Below, piece by piece: positions 1 through 8,949 of a stretch of DNA of 64,000 nucleotides. Source of the stretch: Faunimonas pinastri (GTDB taxonomy: Bacteria > Pseudomonadota > Alphaproteobacteria > Rhizobiales > Afifellaceae); NCBI RefSeq assembly GCF_900110915.1, contig NZ_FOFG01000003.1, positions 1 to 64,000 on the forward strand, read 5' to 3'. Numbering within the stretch: the first letter of the stretch is position 1; the number at the start of each line of letters is the position of its first letter. The translations under genes and the position numbers were made by a program. The notes under the pieces are model-generated. The model had not been told where the DNA came from and did no database searches. It saw only the letters and a program-made list of their open reading frames with translations.

Positions 1-46
1 GCAGGATCCCGATGATCTGCTCTTCCGTGAATCTCGCTCGCTTCAT
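1..46 (-). CDS. IS3-family transposase OrfA, N-terminal 15 residues only
   Basis: The minus-strand ATG at 46 opens a frame reading MKRARFTEEQIIGIL before the window ends. This is the conserved beginning of IS3-family OrfA proteins (helix-turn-helix DNA-binding subunit of the transposase). Only the edge is visible, so whether the element is intact is unknown. Confidence 0.75.
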   Translation of the reverse strand, partial: MKRARFTEEQIIGIL

Positions 47-114
47 TCCGTCCGTCCGTCCTTTCAAGGGCCGGACTCTAACGCCGCGTGGAGGAAATTC
101 TCAGGGGCAGGTCA
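1..114 (-). mobile_element. Left end of an IS3-family insertion sequence (truncated by window edge)
   Basis: Read on the minus strand, positions 114 to about 85 start TGACCTGCCCCTGAGAATTT, which looks like the terminal inverted repeat of rhizobial IS3-family elements. Some 68 bases further in is the start of OrfA. The rest of the element lies outside the window, so length, group and target duplication cannot be judged. It marks a boundary of the oligopeptide/SHMT cassette that follows. Confidence 0.75.
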
Positions 115-280
115 TCGACGTAGCGCCTGTGATTTCGGTGTCCGCCTTCAGGCATGAGCAATGCAAGCTGCCCCGGTTGCCCCAGCCGGACTCGCCCCCG
201 CCCCCCATCCATACTGACGAGGTCCCTCCGCGAGCCACCCGGTCCTGATGCGCAGGCCGTCCAGCCGCAGCGGCCGCGCT

Positions 281-1528
281 TCAAAGGCAGAAGCGACGAG
301 CGATCTGTCCATGAGATCGGATCAGATCGGTCACGCGGTTTCTGAGCTCCGCCACGCTTCCCTGCGCCTGAAGAGCCCGCGCGATGATCGATGCCAATTC
401 GCGAACGCTCCCGTCGTCGAATCCGAGACGGGCGATCTCGTTGGCCCCAATCCGCAGACATTGTCGTGGCGGCCCTCCGGGGCGATCCGGCCAAACATCC
501 GTGACCGTGGTGAGAAGCCCGATTTGCTCCAACCGCGCCTGCGCGCCTTCGGCCGTCTGGGAGATGTCGATCAGGACCATGTGCGAGGCCGTATAGCCCA
601 GGCGGGCCCCGACCATGGAAAGACCTTCTCCGGCCAGGGTCTCCGCCAGGTTCCGGGCCGTGGTAAGGATCGCCGTGGCAAGCTCCGGTCCAAACGCGAC
701 CATCTCAGCAAACACATAGCCAAGCGCAGCCACGCGGTTGTTCTGGTAATTGTCGAGCCGGACACGTGCCACCTTCCGGATCCGGTCTGCAATCGCGTCT
801 TCGCGTGAGACGATCAGTCCGCCAACCGGCCCCGGGAAGGTCTTTTGCGTCGACCCCGTCAGCAGGGTCGCACCGTCTCCAAGCGGGTCTTGGAAAGCGT
901 GGCCCGCGATCAGGCCGACCACATGGGCGGCGTCGTAGAACACGTCGGCGCCAACCTGTTGCGCGATTTCCACGATATCCCGAACGGGATAGGGGAACAG
1001 AATCTTCGCCGTCCCTATGACGATCAGGCGTGGACGTTCGCGACGAACGATCGCCTCCAAAGCGTCGAGATCGATCTCCAGGCCATCCGCGCTGAACGGC
1101 AGGTCGAGTATGCGGAGGCCCATGAGGCCCGCAAAGCCTTCCGGGCGCACGGATGCATGCCCGCCGAACAAGGAACTCGGCGCAACGATCACATCGCCCG
1201 GACGAGCCAGCGTCAGCAACGCGGTCTCGTTCGCGATCGACCCAGCCGGGGGACGTAACTCAACCCGGTAAGGCGCGAAAAGCCGGCTGGCAAGATCGTG
1301 GACGACCGTCTCCATCCTGTCGATCCACTTGGCGCCCGCATGTGCCCGGGCCCCGAACTCTCCGGACGAAAACTTGCCCGCGAAGCTTGAGCCCATGAGA
1401 CGCATGACTTCTGGAGACACGCGATTCTGGGAAGCCACCAGATTGAGGCATTGGGCAACCCTGTAGTTTTCGTGCTCTTCCGCGGCGCGAAAAAGATCCC
1501 GGGCGCTGGTCTGCGCAAAAGTCGACAT
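281..1528 (-). CDS. SHMT-like PLP-dependent enzyme (GlyA superfamily, divergent)
   Basis: A 415-residue fold-type I PLP enzyme, close in length to bacterial serine hydroxymethyltransferase. The PLP lysine is K229 in GSTQKTFPGPVGG, and the cofactor Asp/His pair is D199 and H202 in YDAAHVVGL. Two features depart from GlyA. The residue before the lysine is Gln where GlyA has His, and the tyrosine-rich loop (YPGxRYYGG in GlyA) reads FGARAHAGA. The substrate may therefore differ from serine/glycine with tetrahydrofolate, for instance a 2-alkylated or other beta-hydroxy amino acid; that is inference. It is the last gene of the oligopeptide importer operon, 16 bases after the DppC-type permease, which suggests it processes an imported amino-acid derivative. 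It starts at the ATG at 1528. Confidence 0.85.
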   Translation of the reverse strand: MSTFAQTSARDLFRAAEEHENYRVAQCLNLVASQNRVSPEVMRLMGSSFAGKFSSGEFGARAHAGAKWIDRMETVVHDLASRLFAPYRVELRPPAGSIANETALLTLARPGDVIVAPSSLFGGHASVRPEGFAGLMGLRILDLPFSADGLEIDLDALEAIVRRERPRLIVIGTAKILFPYPVRDIVEIAQQVGADVFYDAAHVVGLIAGHAFQDPLGDGATLLTGSTQKTFPGPVGGLIVSREDAIADRIRKVARVRLDNYQNNRVAALGYVFAEMVAFGPELATAILTTARNLAETLAGEGLSMVGARLGYTASHMVLIDISQTAEGAQARLEQIGLLTTVTDVWPDRPGGPPRQCLRIGANEIARLGFDDGSVRELASIIARALQAQGSVAELRNRVTDLIRSHGQIARRFCL

Positions 1529-1544
1529 GTTGATCGAGGCCCTT

Positions 1545-2414
1545 TCAGGGGCGCCGGAGGGCGGGTTTCAGATGCTTGGTCGAGCGCCTCACGCTGCGCC
1601 TCAATTTCGGGCTCAAGGCACGGGTCAGGCTGTCGCCCAGGAGATTGAGACCCAGCCCGGTGATACTGAGCGCGAGGCCCGGGAAGAGCGGCATCCAGAA
1701 TGAGACGAGCAGGAATTGCTGAGCATTGCTCAACATAGATCCCCAGCTGACCCGGCTAGGGTCGCTCAGGCCGAAGAATGCGAGGCCCGCCTCGAGCAGG
1801 ATGGCGGCCGACATCAGCAGCGACGCGTTGGCGATGAGCGTCGGCAACGTGTTGGGGATCAGGTGACGCAGGATCACCCGCAAGGTAGTGGCACCGGCCG
1901 CAATGGTCGCTTCCACGTATTCGGCCCGGCGCAGCGTCTTGAACTCGGCCCGTGTCAGGCGAGCGACCTGCGGCCAGCTCACGAGGCCGATCGTGACGAT
2001 CACCGTCCAGATACTGGTGCCGAACAAGGAAACCAGGGTCATCGCCAGAAAAAGGCGCGGAATGATGATGAAGAGCTGGATCACGCGGTCCAGAACAGCA
2101 TCCAGGGCACCGCCGTAATATCCCGCGGTGGCTCCGATGGCCAGCCCGAGCACCAAGGCGAACGCAACCGACAAGAAGCCGACCAGAAGGGCGGTTCTGG
2201 CGCCGGCGACGATCCCGGCAAGGGTGTCGCGGCCCAGATTGTCGGTCCCGAAAAGATGAGCCGCGGAGGGCGCTTGCAGGGTCGCCGCCGGATTGGTCGC
2301 CAAAGGATCGACCGTGAGAAGGCTTGGCCCGAACAAGCCCACGAGGATGAGGAGCGTTACCAAAGCAAGACCAAGTATCCCGGCAGGCTCGAGCGCACGA
2401 ATGAAACGGCCCAT
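1545..2414 (-). CDS. Oligopeptide/dipeptide ABC transporter permease, DppC type
   Basis: A 289-residue inner-membrane permease with about six hydrophobic segments. The N-terminal region carries LFGTDNLGRDTLAGIVAGAR, a hallmark of DppC/OppC proteins, and a permease (EAA-like) loop follows around EYVEATIAAGA. Its ATG overlaps the stop of the preceding permease gene as ATGA at 2414, so the two are probably translationally coupled; a longer upstream reading is less likely. With the DppB-type partner it forms the membrane channel of the importer encoded by 1545-7094. Confidence 0.93.
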   Translation of the reverse strand: MGRFIRALEPAGILGLALVTLLILVGLFGPSLLTVDPLATNPAATLQAPSAAHLFGTDNLGRDTLAGIVAGARTALLVGFLSVAFALVLGLAIGATAGYYGGALDAVLDRVIQLFIIIPRLFLAMTLVSLFGTSIWTVIVTIGLVSWPQVARLTRAEFKTLRRAEYVEATIAAGATTLRVILRHLIPNTLPTLIANASLLMSAAILLEAGLAFFGLSDPSRVSWGSMLSNAQQFLLVSFWMPLFPGLALSITGLGLNLLGDSLTRALSPKLRRSVRRSTKHLKPALRRP

Positions 2415-3391
2415 CAGCGATGCCTCCCGGCACGGATGCGCGGATCGAGCAATCCATGAATAACGTCCGTCAATGCGTCGACCACGATGGTCAGGAGAGC
2501 CGAGATCAACAGCAGGCCGATGATCAGAGGCCGGTCGCGACCGAGGACGCCGTCTAGGATCAACCGGCCCAGACCCGGCCATCCGAACACGATTTCGGTC
2601 AGGGTCGCCCCTGTCAGCATCGTGCCGAACGAAATGCCCGTGATCGTGACCACCGGCAGCAGGGCGTTGCGCATGGCATGGTGCATCAGGATGGCCCGCC
2701 GGCTAACGCCTTTGGCCATCGCGGTCCTGATATAATCCTCATGCAACACCTGGATGAGGCTCGTTCGGACAAAGCGTTGCGTCACCGCCATATGCCACGC
2801 GCCAAGGGCGATCGCGGGCAATACGACATGCCACGCTACGTCCCGGACGCTGTTCCAGAGGCCCGGGCGAACAAACAGAGAGTGCATGCCGAACACGGGA
2901 AACAGATGCAGCTTCACGGAGAACAGGGCGATCAGGAGCTGAGCGAACCAGAAGACTGGAAGGGAAAATGCCAGAACCGATAGGATCCGGATCGCACTGT
3001 CACCCAGCGATCCCGCCCGCGTGGCGGAATAGACGCCGGCGATCATGCCGAAGATCGAAAAGACCACGATGGAGGTGACGAGCAAAAGCAGCGTGGCCGG
3101 CAGGCGCTCTCGGAACAGGTCCCACACGGGGGTCTGGAACCGGATGGAATAGCCGAGGTCGCCCCGAAGCAGATGCCCCAGATAAATGCCGTACTGGGAA
3201 ATAATCGGCTGGTCGAGGCCGTACTGGGCCCGTAGCCGGGCGACGAATTCGGGAGAAGCGCCTCCGTTTTCACCCACCAGGGAGGAGATCGGATCGCCTG
3301 GAGCGAAGTGGATCAGAATGAAACTGAGCGTCACGACGCCCCAAAGGAGCCCGACGGCCGAAAGCAAACGGAGCGAGATCGCCTTGATCAT
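2414..3391 (-). CDS. Oligopeptide/dipeptide ABC transporter permease, DppB type
   Basis: A 325-residue permease beginning MIKAISLRLLSAVGLLWGVV. The N-terminal membrane anchor is followed by HFAPGDPISSLVG and a GLDQPI segment typical of DppB/OppB proteins, then the permease domain with the cytoplasmic loop HEDYIRTAMAKG. A start 11 codons upstream is possible, but this ATG fits the family N-terminus better. It lies 90 bases downstream of the binding-protein gene and overlaps the DppC gene by four bases. Confidence 0.92.
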   Translation of the reverse strand: MIKAISLRLLSAVGLLWGVVTLSFILIHFAPGDPISSLVGENGGASPEFVARLRAQYGLDQPIISQYGIYLGHLLRGDLGYSIRFQTPVWDLFRERLPATLLLLVTSIVVFSIFGMIAGVYSATRAGSLGDSAIRILSVLAFSLPVFWFAQLLIALFSVKLHLFPVFGMHSLFVRPGLWNSVRDVAWHVVLPAIALGAWHMAVTQRFVRTSLIQVLHEDYIRTAMAKGVSRRAILMHHAMRNALLPVVTITGISFGTMLTGATLTEIVFGWPGLGRLILDGVLGRDRPLIIGLLLISALLTIVVDALTDVIHGLLDPRIRAGRHR

Positions 3392-3481
3392 CGGGGCACG
3401 CAAACCAGGCGCTGGACAGCGCATACCCCGCCGGTATCGGTCACATCGGCGCTCCCAAAGCCGCCGTTTGTGGATGCCACC

Positions 3482-5062
3482 TTAGCCGACACTTGAAACA
3501 TCTTCGTAGCTGTCGCGATGCGTGCCGCCTGGGGGGAGTCCCTTGAAGACGCTCCTGAAGGCGTAGGCGAAATCATCCTCGTAAAGCGGAATGACCGGAA
3601 CGTCCGTCATCACCGCGTCGACGATCTTACGGTATATCCCGTGCCGCGCCGCCGGATCGATCTCTCGGACACCCTCCGCGAACAGCTTGTCGACTGTCGG
3701 GTTGCTGTAACCCATGCCGTTCGTGTAGGCGCCCTTGCCGATCTGATCGGTGGTGAAGCCCTTCGCCATGATGGCGGGGTCGGGCCCGAACGAGGGATTG
3801 GACAAGCCGAGCTGAAAATTGCGCGTCGTGAACATCCGGTCCACCGCGGCCGCCTCGTCGACCTTCTGCAGATCGAGATCGATCCCAGCCTTCCCGAGCC
3901 AGTCACGGAGCAGATTGGCGATCGGCTCGAACTCCGCCCAGCCGGTCGAGACGACTATCGAGAGACCGAAGCGCTTGCCTCCCGCGCCGCGAGGGAAGCC
4001 GGCGGCATCCAGCAAGCCCTCCGCCTTTTCAAGGTCGGGCTTGTAGATCGTATCGGTTTCGGCATTCGGCACATACCAGGAGATCGGGTTTTCAGCGATC
4101 CGCCCCACGCCCTTGCGCACGGTGCTCAGGATGGCATCCTTCTGAACCAACATGGCAAGGGCCTGGCGCACTTCGCGCTTGGCCAGGATCGGGTCGCCGG
4201 TGTTGATGATGAGGCTGCCCGTGCCCCGGAAGAGGTACTGCGCCGTGCCAATCACCCACCCCTTCGGTGCGAGACGCTGCTTCAGGGTTTCCACCAGATC
4301 GAACGAGACGCCGAGCGGCGCGAAATCAATCTGGTTGGCTTCCATGGCGGCCACCATGGTGTTGGTATCGGGAATGATGACGAAGACGAGCTGATCGAGA
4401 TGCGGCTTGCCGGGCTTGAAATAGTCGGCGTTCTTTTCGAGCCGCAGGAAGCTGCCTTTGCTCCATTCCGCCAATTTGAACGGTCCCGTTCCGATCGGTT
4501 GGCTGTTGGCGGGATTCTGCATCACATCTGTATTCTCGTAGATGTGCTTTGGCAGAATCGTCGCATGTCTCACTTCGAGCAGCGAGATAAACGGCGCATA
4601 CGGGTATTTGAGCCTGAATACGACCGTATTGACGTCCGGCGTGTCGATGCGGTCGATGGCCGCGAAGTTGATCTTGCCGACGGGATGCAACGGCAACAGC
4701 ACCTGCTCGAATGAGAACTTCACATCCGCCGAGGAAAAAGGCTGTCCGTCATGCCATTTGACGTTCGGAACGAGGTTGAACGTGTAGGTCAGGCCGTCCG
4801 GGCTGATGTCCCAGGACTTGGCCAGATCCGGCACAGGATGGCCGTCGCGATCGAAGCGGGTGAGCGCGCTGTAGATGTTGGCGCTCACCAGTTGCACGCC
4901 GCCGACCGTCGTGACCGCGGGATTGAGATGGCGGGGTTCGCTTGTGCGAAGGCCGACGACGAGATTGCCGCCCTCCTCAGCGAAAGCGGTCGACCAAGGC
5001 AGTGCAAAGGAAGCCGGAAGACTCGCAAGAAGTGTCAAAGCATTTCGTCTGGTGATGCTCAT
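3482..5062 (-). CDS. Extracellular solute-binding protein family 5 (peptide/nickel/opine type)
   Basis: A 526-residue periplasmic binding protein. The signal peptide has a twin-arginine-like start (TRRNALTLLASLPASFALP) and a probable cleavage after AFA. The mature part shows family-5 landmarks: LAKSWDISPDGLTYTFNL, the WHDGQPFSSADVKFS motif and PIGTGPFKL. It would capture a small peptide or peptide-like amine for the adjacent DppBC/DppDF components. It lies six bases downstream of the DppF-type ATPase gene. The substrate cannot be read from sequence; a downstream SHMT-like enzyme hints at an amino-acid derivative. Confidence 0.93.
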   Translation of the reverse strand: MSITRRNALTLLASLPASFALPWSTAFAEEGGNLVVGLRTSEPRHLNPAVTTVGGVQLVSANIYSALTRFDRDGHPVPDLAKSWDISPDGLTYTFNLVPNVKWHDGQPFSSADVKFSFEQVLLPLHPVGKINFAAIDRIDTPDVNTVVFRLKYPYAPFISLLEVRHATILPKHIYENTDVMQNPANSQPIGTGPFKLAEWSKGSFLRLEKNADYFKPGKPHLDQLVFVIIPDTNTMVAAMEANQIDFAPLGVSFDLVETLKQRLAPKGWVIGTAQYLFRGTGSLIINTGDPILAKREVRQALAMLVQKDAILSTVRKGVGRIAENPISWYVPNAETDTIYKPDLEKAEGLLDAAGFPRGAGGKRFGLSIVVSTGWAEFEPIANLLRDWLGKAGIDLDLQKVDEAAAVDRMFTTRNFQLGLSNPSFGPDPAIMAKGFTTDQIGKGAYTNGMGYSNPTVDKLFAEGVREIDPAARHGIYRKIVDAVMTDVPVIPLYEDDFAYAFRSVFKGLPPGGTHRDSYEDVSSVG

Positions 5063-5067
5063 CGAGC

Positions 5068-6081
5068 TTAACTCCTGGAGGCTGTTCCGGCACCGAGCGG
5101 AAAGTGACAGGCGACCGAGTGGTCAGGCTGAACGGATCGCCATTCTGGTTTGACGGCTGAGCATATCGCTTCGGCACGGGGGCATCTTGGATGGAAGCGA
5201 CAGCCGGAAGGGGGAGAGACGGGAGACGGCAAGTCCCCCTTCAACAGCAGTCTTTCGCGTCGGCGGGTACGAGAAAAGTTGGGAACCGCCGAGAGAAGAG
5301 CCGCCGTATAGGGATGGAGCGGGTTTTCGTAGAGCGTTTCCGTTGGGCCGAGTTCGACCACCTGGCCGAGATACATGACGGCAACCCGGTCGCTGATATG
5401 TTCGACCACCGAAAGATCATGTGAAACGAATATATACGACAACGCCAGCTCGGCCTGGAGATCCTGAAACAGATTGATGATCTGGGCCTGGATCGAAACA
5501 TCCAGAGCAGAGACTGGCTCGTCCGCAATGATCAGGTCGGGGCTCAGGGCAAGCGCCCGCGCGATACCCACACGCTGCCTCTGCCCGCCGGACATCTCGT
5601 GAGGGAATCGTGCCGCGTAGTCGGGACGTAGCCCGACCTTTTCGAGCAGTGCCGCGACCTTGTCGCGGCGCTCGCGACCCGACCCGATCTTGTGAATCGC
5701 GAACACCTCCGTCAAGGTTTCCGCAACCGACATGCGCGGATCGAGCGAAGCCAAAGGATCCTGGAACACGATCTGCATGCGGCGGCGCATCTGCCGCATC
5801 TGGCGCGGCGATTGCGACAGCACGTCCTGCCCGTCGAAGCTGATCGTCCCGGCCGTCGGCTCTTCCAGACGGAGAAGAAGGCGCGCCGTAGTCGACTTGC
5901 CGCACCCGGATTCGCCGACGAGACCAAGGGTCTCGCCGCGGCGGAGGGTGAAACTGACGCCGTCGACAGCCCGGACGACCTGCGGCGTGCGACCGAACCC
6001 GTTGGGCGTACCGAAATGCTTCGTCAGACCCTGCACGTCGAGCAGGATGTCTGGCGTCTCGCCTTGTGCCGCAGCGGTCAC
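5068..6081 (-). CDS. Oligopeptide ABC transporter ATP-binding protein, DppF/OppF type
   Basis: A 337-residue ATPase. Walker A is [19 protein letters not shown], the signature is [15 protein letters not shown], Walker B is [12 protein letters not shown], and the switch histidine follows in FVSHDLSV. The C-terminal oligopeptide/dipeptide region includes [15 protein letters not shown] chose the GTG at 6081 because it overlaps the stop of the upstream ATPase gene as GTGA; the longer open frame has a low-complexity N-terminus unlike the family. With the DppD-type protein it energises the importer. Confidence 0.92.
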   Translation of the reverse strand: MTAAAQGETPDILLDVQGLTKHFGTPNGFGRTPQVVRAVDGVSFTLRRGETLGLVGESGCGKSTTARLLLRLEEPTAGTISFDGQDVLSQSPRQMRQMRRRMQIVFQDPLASLDPRMSVAETLTEVFAIHKIGSGRERRDKVAALLEKVGLRPDYAARFPHEMSGGQRQRVGIARALALSPDLIIADEPVSALDVSIQAQIINLFQDLQAELALSYIFVSHDLSVVEHISDRVAVMYLGQVVELGPTETLYENPLHPYTAALLSAVPNFSRTRRRERLLLKGDLPSPVSPPSGCRFHPRCPRAEAICSAVKPEWRSVQPDHSVACHFPLGAGTASRS

Positions 6082-7094
6082 GATGCCGTACCCGCCAAGG
6101 CCAGCGCATCGGAGCACGCGGCCCAACAAGCCACGAAATGGCCCGGGCCAACCTCCCTTCTCGGCGGCTGTTCGGCCCGACACAGGTCACGGCGGCCTTC
6201 GAGCCGCGGGCAGAAGCGGCATCCGCCTGGAAGGTCCCAGAGCGGCGGGATCGATCCGGGGATCTCCTGCAACCGAGAAGCTCGGCCGGAGCGACGGCCA
6301 CGCGGGATCGCGGCCAGCAGGCGTTGCGTGTAGGGATGACGCGGGTCGTTCAACAGCTTGTCAACCGGCGCGGATTCCACGATCCGCCCGGCATACATGA
6401 CGCAGACGTGTTCCACGGCCTCGGCTAGCACACCCAAGTCATGCGTGATCAGGATCATCGCCATCTGGCGTTCCTCGCGAAGCCGCATCAGCAGATCCAT
6501 GATCTGGGCCTGGATGGTGACGTCGAGAGCGGTTGTAGGCTCATCCGCGATCAGAATGTCGGGGCGACAGGCCAACGCAATCGCGATCATGACCCGCTGC
6601 CGCATTCCACCGGAGAACTGGTGCGGGTAGTCCCGGGCACGATCCCGCGGGGCCGGAATGCCCACGAGGGCCATCAGATCGACGGCCTGATTGATGGCGT
6701 CGCGCTTGCCGACCCTCTGGTGGACCCGCACCGCCTCCGCGATCTGCTCTCCCACGGACAGCACCGGGTTGAGAGAGGTCATCGGCTCCTGAAAGACCAT
6801 GGCGATGCGATTGCCGCGGATTTTCTGCATCTCACGATCGGAACGGCGGCACAGATCTTGACCCCGGAAGAGAATTTCGCCTCCGGCCACCCGGCCGGAG
6901 GGCCGTGGCAGCAGACCCATGATCGCCAGGGCCGTCATGCTCTTCCCGCATCCGGACTCTCCGACGAGACCGATCGTCTTGCCCGCCTGAAGGCTGAACG
7001 AGACACGGTCGACGGGTGACACCAAACCTTCCGGCGCGTCGAACGCGACCCGCAAATCGCGAACTTCAAGAATGGGGGCCGTGTCCGCTGACAT
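6078..7094 (-). CDS. Oligopeptide ABC transporter ATP-binding protein, DppD/OppD type
   Basis: A 338-residue ATPase starting [20 protein letters not shown]. It has Walker [20 protein letters not shown], the signature [15 protein letters not shown], Walker [13 protein letters not shown] and the H-loop LITHDLGV. The family C-terminal cysteine region is [15 protein letters not shown]. An upstream start at 7157 would add 21 residues unlike the family. It is the first gene of the six-gene minus-strand operon (DppD, DppF, binding protein, DppB, DppC, SHMT-like), preceded by a 202-base gap holding a strong palindrome. Confidence 0.92.
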   Translation of the reverse strand: MSADTAPILEVRDLRVAFDAPEGLVSPVDRVSFSLQAGKTIGLVGESGCGKSMTALAIMGLLPRPSGRVAGGEILFRGQDLCRRSDREMQKIRGNRIAMVFQEPMTSLNPVLSVGEQIAEAVRVHQRVGKRDAINQAVDLMALVGIPAPRDRARDYPHQFSGGMRQRVMIAIALACRPDILIADEPTTALDVTIQAQIMDLLMRLREERQMAMILITHDLGVLAEAVEHVCVMYAGRIVESAPVDKLLNDPRHPYTQRLLAAIPRGRRSGRASRLQEIPGSIPPLWDLPGGCRFCPRLEGRRDLCRAEQPPRREVGPGHFVACWAACSDALALAGTAS

Positions 7095-7230
7095 CACGGC
7101 CAACGCTGTCTCAGTGCATCGGTGCGATGCGGAAACCAACAGGTGAGCATGGTCCAACTACCCAGGAGGCGACTTTGGTGTCAGCGCCAACGCGGTGACG
7201 GCGAGTTAAGGCTTAGATCGTCACTCATAT

Positions 7231-7248
7231 ATGTTGTAAGTACAACAT
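7231..7248. promoter_or_regulatory. 18-bp perfect inverted repeat, candidate DeoR-family operator
   Basis: ATGTTGTAAGTACAACAT has two 8-base arms around an AG spacer. It sits 137 bases upstream of the dppD-type start, inside an AT-richer stretch unlike its surroundings and directly after the DeoR-family gene. DeoR-family repressors bind such repeats, so local control of the importer/SHMT operon is the natural reading. Confidence 0.6.
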
Positions 7249-7296
7249 CATTAATGTGGCATGTCGCACATAAAATGGGCGATCAAGCGGGGTGAG

Positions 7297-8112
7297 CTAC
7301 TCGACGAATGCCGGCAGTGCCTCAGCCTCGCAGATGCAAAGATCCACGCCTGCGGTCTGGATGGCGTCGTGCAATGCAACGGCCGGCGCGGCATCGGTGA
7401 CGATCACATCAACGTCGCCCAGGGCTATGATCCGCTCGAGGTGGAACAAGCCGAACTTGCTCTGGTCAATCAGCAGGACGTTTCGCTCGGCCATGTCGAT
7501 CATCGCCCTGAGATTCCATGCAACGGCCGAGCGCGATTCCGAGGGGCCGTCCGGCGTCAATCCACTGGCCCCATAAAAGACAGCGTCGACGCGGAACCGT
7601 CGCAGAAAGGCCTGCGTCTCAGGACCGAATACGGCTTGTTCGCTCGGATCATAGTCGCCGGGGGCAAGCACGACACGGATCGATGGACAGCGTCCCAACG
7701 TGGCAGCCACGATCAGGCTGGTTGTCAGCACGGTGAGGACGTGGCCTGTCTCTCCAAGGTGCTGCGCGAACTGCAAGGATGTTACACCCGAGCTGATAAA
7801 CAAAACTTCGCCGGGACGAACCATCCCAGCCGCAGACCTGGCAATCAGATCGCGGGCAACGACATTGGCCTCCATCCGCTCGGTCAGGCTCCGGTCGACG
7901 CCTAACGCCGCAGCAGCTCCCCCGTATGTGCGATGGATTTTTCCCTCGCGGCTAAGCAGGTCAAGATCGCGTCTGATGGTCTCCGTGCTCACGCCGAATT
8001 CCTCGGCCAGTGCATTCAGCCGGATAGTCGCATTAAGCTGCACGGCTGCGATGATGCGCGTCAGCCGAGCAGCCCTGTCGCTGTTGATCCGTCGGTCTGT
8101 CTTCTGCCTCAT
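7297..8112 (-). CDS. DeoR-family transcriptional regulator
   Basis: A 271-residue repressor. The N-terminal DeoR helix-turn-helix includes LNALAEEFGVSTETIRRDLD followed by GKIHRTYGGA. The C-terminal DeoR sensor domain (isomerase-like fold, usually binding a phosphorylated sugar) includes LFISSGVTSLQFA and FYGASGLTPDG. The ATG at 8112 (MRQKTDRRI) was chosen; upstream in-frame residues do not resemble the family. It lies directly upstream of, and on the same strand as, the oligopeptide importer, and probably acts on the palindrome at 7231-7248. A sugar-phosphate-type sensor beside a peptide-type importer hints that the imported compound may contain a sugar or that the domain senses another effector. 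Confidence 0.9.
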   Translation of the reverse strand: MRQKTDRRINSDRAARLTRIIAAVQLNATIRLNALAEEFGVSTETIRRDLDLLSREGKIHRTYGGAAAALGVDRSLTERMEANVVARDLIARSAAGMVRPGEVLFISSGVTSLQFAQHLGETGHVLTVLTTSLIVAATLGRCPSIRVVLAPGDYDPSEQAVFGPETQAFLRRFRVDAVFYGASGLTPDGPSESRSAVAWNLRAMIDMAERNVLLIDQSKFGLFHLERIIALGDVDVIVTDAAPAVALHDAIQTAGVDLCICEAEALPAFVE

Positions 8113-8222
8113 CGCCTTAATCTCGGAGCCCCAGGCGGCGACTTCTGCATGCTCGATGAGCCGGCCGCAATGGCTTGAGCGAAACGCATAGGACACATCC
8201 GGGTGCGCCATTCATCCTGTGA

Positions 8223-8402
8223 CACAGGCAGGAGCGAGCGCTGGCACCAACGATCGAGAACCGCATCCTGCTTAAAGCCACCACCCGCCCGGCGACCTGG
8301 AAGCCCGAGATCGCCAACTTCGCCGCCCACCACGACAGCAGCCGCTACCACGAGAGCGTGGACGATCTCACCCTCGCAGGACGTCTAGACAGGCCAGGAT
8401 GA
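8223..8402 (+). pseudogene. IS3-family transposase OrfB C-terminal remnant
   Basis: The plus-strand frame reads IENRILLKATTRPATWKPEI and then HHDSSRYHESVDDLTLAG before a stop at 8400. This matches the end of the integrase-type OrfB of IS3-family elements, whose usual form has HYNxRRYHESLxNLTPADVYFG. There is no upstream catalytic domain, an in-frame stop precedes it at 8220, and conserved residues are altered. It is dead transposon debris. Confidence 0.7.
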
Positions 8403-8949
8403 CGCCATCCTGGCCGAACGCGACGCGGCTTCAGTTCGCGAGTCGGATACCCTCGGCGTCGAAGCGCTCCAGCTGGACGCGTTGCCCGAGTTGAGCCCTG
8501 AGATAGTCCGCCCCTTGGATCATGAGGCTCTGGTAGGCAGATATGAGCGGACGGGGCAGTCGTGCAAAAACAGCTGAGAAGTCGTTGCTCACCACCATGT
8601 TGTGCATCAGCGCGACCGCGGAAGCGGAGTGCGACGAAATCCATAGCAACGGAAGCCCACAGTGTTCGAATGACGGGTTGCTGGGCGTTTGGAAATGTTA
8701 TGGAACAGCCGAAATGGGGCGAAAGCGGTCGAACCATGTCAGCGGCGCCTCGATCCACGCGAACGTCGCAAACGGGTGGAAGCAGTCCGGCGGCTTTGTC
8801 TGCGCAAGTGCGGAAAGCTGCCGATCAATAGCAGTGAGACACAGAGGTACGCGCCCCCTCGCCGGCGCGACAAGACTACAGGCTGGGTCAGGATGTCGAT
8901 GGTGCAGACGAGAGTCTCGGCCTCTTCGACCAGGCGCTTGACCTCGTCG
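8403..8949. other. Gene-poor stretch between transposon debris and sugar importer
   Basis: About 550 bases with no recognised gene. The most plausible relic is a minus-strand frame that stays open from 8697 down to its stop at 8431 and includes SNDFSAVFARLPRPLISAYQ and a hydrophilic end ERFDAEGIRLAN. It has no ATG near its beginning and I do not recognise the family, so it may be the C-terminal remnant of a disrupted gene. The remainder holds no convincing terminator or promoter. Confidence 0.4.

Noticed and set aside
78-494. Minus-strand open frame of 138 codons at the left end
   Set aside because: Arginine-rich, overlaps the end of the SHMT-like gene in another frame and shows no family pattern; typical of chance frames in GC-rich DNA.
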